From Planctomycetota bacterium (GTDB lineage: Bacteria > Planctomycetota > Phycisphaerae > Phycisphaerales > UBA1924): a stretch of 43,726 nucleotides of DNA. The notes under the pieces were generated by a model, which was not told where the DNA came from, ran no database searches, and was given only the letters and a program-made list of their open reading frames with translations. The stretch lies in NCBI GenBank assembly GCA_022563015.1, contig JADFOF010000003.1, positions 1-43,726 on the forward strand, read 5' to 3'. Within the stretch, counting starts at the first letter, position 1; every line of letters begins with the position of its first letter. Below are positions 36,631 through 43,726 of the stretch, one piece after another. The position numbers were made by a program, and so were the translations under genes.

Positions 36631-38958
36631 ATGGCGCAACTGAAGTCCAAGAGACTCCGACGGGTCGCGCTGATCGGGACGTATCTTCCTCGTCAGTGCG
36701 GCATCGCGACGTTTTTGGGGCACCTGCGGCGCGGCATCGAGCAGGCGTCGCACGGAATTCAGACCTCGGTTGTACCCGTCAACGACATCGAGCAGGGATA
36801 TCGCTATTCCGACGAGGTCTGCTTCGAGATCGCCGAGCGCGAGTTGGCGTCGTACCACCGGGCGGCGGATTTCCTGAACCTGAACAACGTCGACGCGGTC
36901 TGTGTGCAGCACGAGTTCGGCATCTACGGCGGGCCGGCGGGCAGCCACATCGTGAAGCTCATTCGCCAGCTGCGCATGCCGGTGGTGACGACGCTGCACA
37001 CGATTCTGCGTAAGCCCGGGGACGCGGAGCGTCGGGCGATGAGCGGGCTGATCGAGCATTCCGACCTGCTGGTGTCCATGAGCGAGCGTGGCGCCGAGTT
37101 TCTGCGCGAGGTCTACGACGCCCCGCCGGAGCGGATCCGGGTCATCCCGCACGGGATTCCGGACGTGTCGTTCGTCGATCCGAGTTTCTATAAGGACAAG
37201 TTCGGGCTCGAGGGTCGGAACGTGCTGCTGACGTTCGGGCTGATCGGCCCGGGCAAGGGCATCGAGCAGATGATCGAGGCGATGCCGGCGGTGGTCCAGC
37301 GGCATCCGAACACGGCGTACGTGATTCTGGGCGCGACACACCCTCAGCTGAAGCGCGAGCACGGCGAGATATACCGCATCGAGCTCCAGCAGCGGGCGGA
37401 ACAACTCGGCGTGCAGGACCACGTGGTCTTTTACAATCGGTTTGTCAGCGACGAGGAGCTGAACGAGTTTCTGGGCGCGGCGGAGATCTACATCACGCCG
37501 TACCTCAACAAGGCGCAGATCTGCTCGGGATCGCTCGCGTACGCGGTCGGGGCGGGCAAGGCGGTCGTCTCAACCCCGTACTGGCACGCGGAGGAGCTGC
37601 TCGCCGACGGTCGAGGCCGACTGGTTCCGTTCGATGATTCGACGGCGCTGGCCGAGGCGGTGATCGATCTGCTGGACCATCCGACGGAGCTTTCAGCGCT
37701 GCGGAAGCGCGCGTATCTGTACGGGCGGGAGATGACGTGGGCCAACGTGGGGCGCTCATACGTGCAGGCGTTCACTGAGGCGCGGAAGCGGCGTTCGAAG
37801 CGGCCGAGCGCGTCGGTCATCGTGCTGGCCGAGGCGGCTAAGCTGCGCGGTCGCGATCTGCCGCTCATCAGGCTCGATCACGTTCATCGGATGACCGATC
37901 AGACCGGGATTGTGCAACATGCGGTCTATTCCATCCCGAACCTCTCGGAGGGGTACTGCACGGACGACAACGCTCGTGCGCTGATTCTCGTGCAATCGCT
38001 GCGTGAGCTGGTGGATGGAAAGGCTGCCAGGCTGCCCGAGTTGAGTTCGCGGTATGTGGCGTTTCTCGAGTACGCGTTCAATCCCGAGCGGGATCGATTC
38101 CGCAACTTCCTTTCGTACGGGCGCGCCTGGCTGGAAGATGTCGGGTCGGAGGACTCGCACGGCCGGGCGATGTGGGCTCTGGGCACACTCGTGGCCGGAC
38201 CCGAGGACGAAAACCATAACAAGTGGGCGGCGCAGCTGTTCGCGCGGGCGCTCGAGCCGGTGTGTTCGTTCACGAGTCCTCGCGCGTGGGCGTTCACGCT
38301 GCTGGGGATTGACGGGTATCTGTGCCGCTTCCAGGGCGATCGGAGGGCGCGCAAGGTGCTGGTCGATCTCGCGGGGAGGCTGCTCAAGATGTACCAGTCG
38401 AGCAGCTCTCCGGACTGGCGGTGGTTCGAGGATCGTGTGACGTACTGCAACGCGAAGCTCGCGCATGCGCTGCTCGTGAGCGGCACGGCGTTGCACGATG
38501 AGGACATGGCCGAGACCGCTACGCAGGCGTTGGAGTGGCTGGTCAACCTGCAGACGCACGAGTCGGGCCACTTCATACCGATCGGTTCGGACGGGTTCTT
38601 CGAGCGTGGCGGGGCGCGCGCGCGATTTGACCAGCAGCCGGTGGAGGCGCACGCGACGGTCTCGGCGTGTCTTGCGGCGTGGCGATTGCGGGGCGAGGAG
38701 CACTGGCGGACCGAGGCCCGGCGGGCCTTCGACTGGTTCCTGGGCCGCAACGACCTCGGGCGGACGATCTACGACTCGCACACGACCGGGTGCTTCGACG
38801 GGCTGCAGCCCAACGGGGTGAACCGGAACCAGGGGGCGGAGTCGACGCTGGCATTCCTGCTGGCCCTGGCGGAAATGCACCTGGCTGAGCATGACGCGGA
38901 TGTGGAGGAGCCCGCCGGCGACGCCCGAGAATCTGCGGAAGCCGCGATTTCGGCATGA
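36631..38958 (+). CDS. GT4 glycosyltransferase fused to an (alpha/alpha)6 glycosidase-like domain
   Basis: GT4 LTFGLIGPGKGIEQMIEAMP, GAAEIYITPYLNKAQICSGSLAYAVGAGKAVVSTPYWHAEELL; C-term SEGYCTDDNARALI helical repeats. SD AAGGAGG upstream of the ATG. Confidence 0.87.
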   Translation: MAQLKSKRLRRVALIGTYLPRQCGIATFLGHLRRGIEQASHGIQTSVVPVNDIEQGYRYSDEVCFEIAERELASYHRAADFLNLNNVDAVCVQHEFGIYGGPAGSHIVKLIRQLRMPVVTTLHTILRKPGDAERRAMSGLIEHSDLLVSMSERGAEFLREVYDAPPERIRVIPHGIPDVSFVDPSFYKDKFGLEGRNVLLTFGLIGPGKGIEQMIEAMPAVVQRHPNTAYVILGATHPQLKREHGEIYRIELQQRAEQLGVQDHVVFYNRFVSDEELNEFLGAAEIYITPYLNKAQICSGSLAYAVGAGKAVVSTPYWHAEELLADGRGRLVPFDDSTALAEAVIDLLDHPTELSALRKRAYLYGREMTWANVGRSYVQAFTEARKRRSKRPSASVIVLAEAAKLRGRDLPLIRLDHVHRMTDQTGIVQHAVYSIPNLSEGYCTDDNARALILVQSLRELVDGKAARLPELSSRYVAFLEYAFNPERDRFRNFLSYGRAWLEDVGSEDSHGRAMWALGTLVAGPEDENHNKWAAQLFARALEPVCSFTSPRAWAFTLLGIDGYLCRFQGDRRARKVLVDLAGRLLKMYQSSSSPDWRWFEDRVTYCNAKLAHALLVSGTALHDEDMAETATQALEWLVNLQTHESGHFIPIGSDGFFERGGARARFDQQPVEAHATVSACLAAWRLRGEEHWRTEARRAFDWFLGRNDLGRTIYDSHTTGCFDGLQPNGVNRNQGAESTLAFLLALAEMHLAEHDADVEEPAGDARESAEAAISA

Positions 38959-39010
38959 TGACGCGCGGAACCGACCGATAGAGGCGACACAGACTCTTCA
39001 ATGGTCGCCA

Positions 39011-40021
39011 ATGGGCAGCAACGGGGTCGTGATGGGCCAGCAGATTCGAAACACTTTTTTCGAGGTTCTGTTCCGCCGGCATGAGACCAATCCGATTCTG
39101 ACGGCCGAGGACTGGCCGTACGCTGCTCACACGGTCTTCAACCCCGGTGCGGTGCGTCTGAAGAACGGCGAGACGCTCCTGCTGTGTCGTGTGGAGGACT
39201 TCAACGGTCATTCGCATCTGTGCGCGGCGCGGTCGCGAAACGGAGTGGACGGGTGGAACATCGATCCGAGCCCGACGTTCGCCGGCCAGCCGGAGCAGTT
39301 TCGTGAGGAACTCTGGGGCGTCGAGGATCCCCGGATCACTTACATCGAGGAGCTGGACCAGTACGCGGTGGTGTACACGTCCTATGGCTGGGGCGGGCCG
39401 GGCGTCTCGCTGGCGCTCACGAAGGATTTTCGCGAGTTCACGCGGTACGGCCTGGCCATGTCGCCCGAGGACAAGGACGCGTCGCTGCTTCCGCGGCGGC
39501 TCAACGGCGACTGGCACCTGATTCATCGCCCGGTCGGACCGATGGGCGCGCACATCTGGGTGTCGTGCTCGCCGGATCTGCATCACTGGGGCAATCACCG
39601 GATCATGCTCGAGGCACGCCGGGGCGGCTGGTGGGACGCGAACAAAATCGGTCTGTCCACGCCGCTGATCGAAACCGAGCGCGGCTGGCTGATGATCTAC
39701 CACGGCGTGCGCGTGACGCCGTCAGGGTCGCTGTACCGTCTCGGATTGGCGCTGTTTGACCTCGAGAATCCGGATCGGTGCATCAGGCGGGGGGACCGAT
39801 GGGTCTTCGGGCCGCTCGAGCCCTACGAGCGCGCCGGCGATGTGGGCAACGTTGTGTTCCCGTGCGGGTGCACGATCGGGGAAGATGGCGACTCGCTGAA
39901 CCTGTATTACGGGGCTGCCGACACCTCGATCTGCCTCGCACAGGCGAGCATCAAGGAACTGCTGGAGTGGCTTGAACGTTGCGGAGTGTCTGAGGATCGG
40001 CCGCTGCATCTTCGGGATTGA
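39011..40021 (+). CDS. Glycoside hydrolase/phosphorylase family 130 (beta-mannoside phosphorylase-like)
   Basis: NPILTAEDWPYAAHTVFNPGAVRL, GVEDPRITYIEEL, WWDANKIGLSTPLIETERGWLMIYHGV. Start may be 39011 or 39032. Confidence 0.87.
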   Translation: MGSNGVVMGQQIRNTFFEVLFRRHETNPILTAEDWPYAAHTVFNPGAVRLKNGETLLLCRVEDFNGHSHLCAARSRNGVDGWNIDPSPTFAGQPEQFREELWGVEDPRITYIEELDQYAVVYTSYGWGGPGVSLALTKDFREFTRYGLAMSPEDKDASLLPRRLNGDWHLIHRPVGPMGAHIWVSCSPDLHHWGNHRIMLEARRGGWWDANKIGLSTPLIETERGWLMIYHGVRVTPSGSLYRLGLALFDLENPDRCIRRGDRWVFGPLEPYERAGDVGNVVFPCGCTIGEDGDSLNLYYGAADTSICLAQASIKELLEWLERCGVSEDRPLHLRD

Positions 40022-40081
40022 CGGCTGGGCGGTCCGGGTGAACGCGGCGTGTGCGGGGTGGCGATCGTCGAGGCCGCCGGG

Positions 40082-40807
40082 TCAGTCGTCTCGCCCGGCG
40101 AGGTCCACGGCTTGTCGGAACAGCGCGAGCCCGAGGGCTGCGTCTTCGGTGCGCTCGGGGTGCCACTGGACGCCGAGGTAGAAGCTTCGCGAGGGGTCAG
40201 CGACGGCTTCGATGATGCCATCGTCGGCCAGCGCGAGGACGGTGAGCGAGCCGGGCTCGTCCACTGCTTGGCGATGGCGGCTGTGGACCCGGGACGACTC
40301 GGACAAGGAGGCGAGCATATCGAATGACCCCGGGGCGTCGACCTTAGCGTGAGCGGGCGTGATGGGATGCGTGGTGTCCCAGTGGTGCGCAGCGTTTTCG
40401 AGCGTGTCGGGGAGATGCTGGTTGAGGCGGCCGCCCGCCACGAGCGCCATCATCTGCATGCCGAGGCAGACGCCGAGCACCGGCTTGTGCGGATACTGTT
40501 CCGCGAGCACGCGCAGGAGGGCGGTCTCGAATTCCTGGCGCGATTCGAGAACAGGCGTCGCCTTGGGATGAGTGGGCTCGCCGAAGGGCTCGGTGCGCGG
40601 GTCGTCGCCGCCGGTGAGGATGAAGGCGTCGCACAGGGCCGCATACCGGTGTGCCAGTTCGGGGATGGGCCCCAGCATGACGGGCAGGCCACCCGCCTGG
40701 GCGATGCACCGGGCGTAGGCGTTCGAGACGGTCAGCCTGCGGCGTGTGGGGAGCTGTTCGGCGTCGAGCGTGATGCCGACGAGAGGATTTGCGCGTGGGT
40801 GCGGCAT
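40082..40807 (-). CDS. Class I glutamine amidotransferase / peptidase C26 (gamma-glutamyl-GABA hydrolase-like)
   Basis: LTGGDDPRTEPFGE, KPVLGVCLGMQMMALVAGGRLNQHLPD, VNSxHHQ-like VHSRHRQAV, GVQWHPE. Confidence 0.87.
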   Translation of the reverse strand: MPHPRANPLVGITLDAEQLPTRRRLTVSNAYARCIAQAGGLPVMLGPIPELAHRYAALCDAFILTGGDDPRTEPFGEPTHPKATPVLESRQEFETALLRVLAEQYPHKPVLGVCLGMQMMALVAGGRLNQHLPDTLENAAHHWDTTHPITPAHAKVDAPGSFDMLASLSESSRVHSRHRQAVDEPGSLTVLALADDGIIEAVADPSRSFYLGVQWHPERTEDAALGLALFRQAVDLAGRDD

Positions 40808-40899
40808 TGAGGAATCGGGACGGGAGCGTTCGGCCGATGATATGGGCGAACCGTGGGTCGATGACGAGCATCGGCCTGATGGCGGAGTAGACTGTGGCG

Positions 40900-42345
40900 A
40901 TGTCCAAAGCGGGAGTCATTGCGTCCCTGGTGATCGCGCTTGTGCTGGCGGTGGTGGCTGCGGTCGTTCTTCCCGAGCCGAAGGGGATCGTGCGCTCCAG
41001 GCAGCTCTTGTCGTTTCATCCGTCGGAGGTGAGGGCGCTGCACGTGCGGGTTGCGGACGGGCGCGAGCAGGTGGTCGAGCGGGCGGCGGACGGCGTGTGG
41101 TATTACGTCTGGGCCGGTGGCAAGCGCTGGCCGATCAATCGCACCAACATCGACGGCGCGCTGCGCATGCTGTCGGCGTTGTCGGGCGAGCGCGAGGCGG
41201 AGGTGGGAGATCGGGCCGGGTGGAACCAGATCGAGATCGAACTGAACGACGGCGGGGCGTGGCGGATGTCGTGCTCGCCGACGGTGCTGGGCGGGGCGAG
41301 AGCGGTCCGGGTCGAGGGGCCGGGCGGCGAGGTGTTCTCGGCGAATGTCCAGGGCGAGGTGCTCACTGCCCTGTTCGAGACCGGGCTGGGACCGTGGCGG
41401 GTGATGCGCGCGCTGCCGGAATTATCGCTGAATATCTCGCGCGTCGGGCTCGAGACGCCGACGGGATCGATTCAACTCGTGCGCCTGGGTGAACGGTGGC
41501 GGATGATCGAGCCCAGGGCGGTGGCGGCGGATGGCGTGGCGGTGCAGGCGCTGCTGCGCCGACTGGCGGCGGTCAAAGTGATCCGGTTCATCCAGGGCGA
41601 CACCGATCGTGAAGAGCTCGGGCTGGACGAGCCGATCGCCCGCGCGGTCATCGAGCGTCAACTGGCCCCGGGATCGCAGACCGGGACCGGCACATCGGCC
41701 AGAAGGGTCGATCGGCGGACTCTCACGGTGGGGGGGGCGGCGAATGTCGAAGCAACACGCGTCTTTGCCGAGATCCGGCAGCAGGTCATCGCGCCCGACG
41801 GCACGGTCGAAGCGGAGTCGTCGGTGATCGTCGAGACGGACACGCGGGCCTTTGATGGGATCCTCGCCGGTGCGGCCGGCTTCATCTCCAGGCACGCCGC
41901 CGAGGTGCCGGCAAGCGAAGTGGGAGCGGTGACGATCCGCTTTGAAGATCGGCAGTCGCGGCTGGACCTGACGATCGACGGGTGGGTTCGTCGGGTCGAG
42001 GATGGCCCTTCGGAGCGCGTGCTGCTCGAGGAGGAGGAACTGATCCGTGCGTTGCTGACGCTGCTGTGCGAGACGGATGCGTCCAAAGTGCAGATGGTCG
42101 AGGGCGAGCAGGCCGATCGGGCGTTCGAGATCGAGCTCGGTTCGCTCAGCGGGCAACCGCTCGAACGGATGAGAGTGCGTTTCGATAACGACACCGGAGA
42201 GATCATCGTCGGATCGAGCGGCGTTCGATGGGCGTACGACGGCCAGGCCGCGGGGGCCGAGCGCCTGATGGCGTGGCTGGCGCGCGAGATCGGCGGGGCG
42301 GACGCTGGAGGCGAGGACTCAGGTGGCGGCGGCGACGGCGGCTGA
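40900..42345 (+). CDS. DUF4340-like membrane-anchored protein
   Basis: N-term TM VIASLVIALVLAVVAAVVL followed by DUF4340-like repeats (VVERAADGVWYYVWAGGKRWPINRTNIDGALRMLSAL). Confidence 0.68.
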   Translation: MSKAGVIASLVIALVLAVVAAVVLPEPKGIVRSRQLLSFHPSEVRALHVRVADGREQVVERAADGVWYYVWAGGKRWPINRTNIDGALRMLSALSGEREAEVGDRAGWNQIEIELNDGGAWRMSCSPTVLGGARAVRVEGPGGEVFSANVQGEVLTALFETGLGPWRVMRALPELSLNISRVGLETPTGSIQLVRLGERWRMIEPRAVAADGVAVQALLRRLAAVKVIRFIQGDTDREELGLDEPIARAVIERQLAPGSQTGTGTSARRVDRRTLTVGGAANVEATRVFAEIRQQVIAPDGTVEAESSVIVETDTRAFDGILAGAAGFISRHAAEVPASEVGAVTIRFEDRQSRLDLTIDGWVRRVEDGPSERVLLEEEELIRALLTLLCETDASKVQMVEGEQADRAFEIELGSLSGQPLERMRVRFDNDTGEIIVGSSGVRWAYDGQAAGAERLMAWLAREIGGADAGGEDSGGGGDGG

Positions 42346-43629
42346 GGCGATGTCCCGGCGGACAACCTTGCCTTCAAAGCGGATGAGGTCGGCCGCCCGG
42401 TACGCGGTCTCGCGCGCCTCGGCCAGGTCGCCCCCGCACGCCACGACGCTGAGCACACGCCCGCCGTTGGTGACGATTCGCCCCGCTTTGTCGCGGATCG
42501 TGCCGGCGTGGAAGACGTGGACGTTCTCCATGGCCTCGGCCGTGTCGATGCCCTCGATCGGATCGCCCTTGCGCGGGGTGCCCGGGTACCCTTCGGCGGC
42601 GAGGACGACACAGCAGGTGGCGCCGGGTTTCCAGGCAACGTCGATGTCGGCCAGCCGCCGATGCGCAGTGGCGAGCATGATCTCGAGCAGGTCGGCGTCG
42701 AGGCGCGGCATGAGGGCCTGGCACTCGGGGTCGCCGAAGCGGACGTTGTATTCCAGAACCTTGGGACCGGCGTGTGTGAGCATGAGGCCGAGGTAGAGCA
42801 CGCCGCGATAGTCGATGCCGTCGCGTCGGAGCGCGTCGACGGTCGGGACGAGGATCTCGCGCTCGATGGTCTGCATGAGCTGTGCGTCGACGAGCGGGCT
42901 GGGGCAGAAGGCGCCCATGCCGCCGGTGTTGGGGCCGGTGTCGCCCTCGCCGAGGCGCTTGTGATCCTGGCATGTCTCGAGGATGGTGATTGCCCTGCCG
43001 TCGGTGAGCGCGAAGACGGAGACCTCCGGTCCGTCGAGGCGTTCTTCGATGATGATGGTGTCGCCGGCGGACCCGAAAGCGCGCTCGACCATGATCCGGT
43101 CGATCGCGTCCAGGGCCTCGTCGATGGAATCGGGAACGATGACGCCCTTGCCCCTGGCCAGCCCCGAGGCCTTTATGACATGCGAGACCTCGCGCGATTC
43201 GATGTATGCCCTGGCGGCGTCGGGGTCTTTGAAGGTGCGAGCCTCGGCGGTGGGGATGGATGCGGTCCGCATGAGGTGCTTGGCCCAGGCCTTGTCCGCT
43301 TCGAGTCGGGCGCCGTCGGCACCAGGGCCGAAGACCGCCCGGCCCGGTGCCGCCAGAACATCGGCGAAGCCCGCGGCGAGCGGATCCTCGGGGCCGAAGA
43401 CCACCAGCGCGATGTTCTTCTTTTCGCAGAAGTGGACGAGGCGACGCTTCTCGCGGAGGTCGAGCGGGACGGGGAGCGTGCGATCCGGGCCTGCGATGGC
43501 AGCGAGCCCAGGGTTGGTCGGATGGGTGATCCACAGGTCGCCCAGACGGGGAGACTGCGCGAGCTTCCACGCCAGGGCGTGCTCTCGGCCGCCGCCGCCG
43601 ACGAGCAGGACGTTGATCGAATCGGACAT
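42319..43629 (-). CDS. purD: Phosphoribosylamine--glycine ligase
   Basis: VLLVGGGGREHALAWKLAQSP, HVIKASGLARGKGVIVPD, GPNTGGMGAFCPSPLV, EYNVRFGDPECQALMPRL. Confidence 0.98.
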   Translation of the reverse strand: MSDSINVLLVGGGGREHALAWKLAQSPRLGDLWITHPTNPGLAAIAGPDRTLPVPLDLREKRRLVHFCEKKNIALVVFGPEDPLAAGFADVLAAPGRAVFGPGADGARLEADKAWAKHLMRTASIPTAEARTFKDPDAARAYIESREVSHVIKASGLARGKGVIVPDSIDEALDAIDRIMVERAFGSAGDTIIIEERLDGPEVSVFALTDGRAITILETCQDHKRLGEGDTGPNTGGMGAFCPSPLVDAQLMQTIEREILVPTVDALRRDGIDYRGVLYLGLMLTHAGPKVLEYNVRFGDPECQALMPRLDADLLEIMLATAHRRLADIDVAWKPGATCCVVLAAEGYPGTPRKGDPIEGIDTAEAMENVHVFHAGTIRDKAGRIVTNGGRVLSVVACGGDLAEARETAYRAADLIRFEGKVVRRDIASAAVAAAT

Positions 43630-43634
43630 GCCCG

Positions 43635-43640
43635 ATGATA
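43635..43640 (-). promoter_or_regulatory. Candidate purD -10 element (TATCAT), implying a near-leaderless mRNA
   Basis: Minus-strand TATCAT ends 5 nt before the purD ATG; no convincing -35. Confidence 0.3.
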
Positions 43641-43726
43641 GACTTGGAGGCGGTGGCCGAGCGCGCGATGCACCACCGCACGGTCGGCGTGGTCAGCCGC
43701 GGATCACCGCGACCCGTCCCGAGGGG

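Noticed and set aside
37884-37895. TTCATCGGATGA operator-like string
   Set aside because: Inside the GT4 coding sequence; imperfect and no promoter context.
1-43726. CRISPR arrays, tRNA/rRNA genes, transposases, phage genes, defence systems
   Set aside because: Looked for repeats, recombinase motifs and tRNA-like cloverleafs by eye; found none convincing. A tRNAscan/Infernal run would be decisive.

Overview
High-GC, densely coded chromosomal window, probably from a planctomycete (Phycisphaerae-like: CxxC-RYDLSG zinc-ribbon protein, dockerin-like CDxSTG...DIFDFLCF repeats, many prepilin-type proteins). I see no tRNA, rRNA, CRISPR array or mobile element. Left to right: (i) a + strand intrinsic terminator; (ii) an exported protein with dockerin-like C-terminal repeats; (iii) a Lon-family AAA_32 protease; (iv) a minus-strand block of 2-oxoacid dehydrogenase E2/E1beta/E1alpha, acyl-CoA dehydrogenase, three crotonase paralogs and HMG-CoA lyase, i.e. 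a leucine/acyl-CoA degradation island; (v) a zinc-ribbon membrane protein; (vi) a plus-strand run of PilZ, GspE, F, G, H, I, J, K-like, L (actin-like plus TM), M and C/PilP-like proteins, with no secretin or prepilin peptidase, followed by a PAS histidine kinase and a REC-GGDEF-EAL protein; (vii) a stand-alone LigD phosphoesterase-like protein and a TPR lipoprotein; (viii) an ArsR-HTH/SAM-methyltransferase regulator next to ahcY, with a strong sigma70-like promoter and a 14-bp perfect palindrome, and metF nearby; (ix) a compact PqiA/PqiB (2x MCE) pair; (x) a GT4-(alpha/alpha)6 fusion with GH130; (xi) a class I amidotransferase, a DUF4340-like protein and purD. Best candidates for follow-up: the SahR-like autoregulated ahcY promoter, the possibly c-di-GMP-wired secretin-less T2SS-like locus, and the crotonase trio with stepwise loss of catalytic glutamates. 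All calls come from reading motifs by eye; no database search was run.
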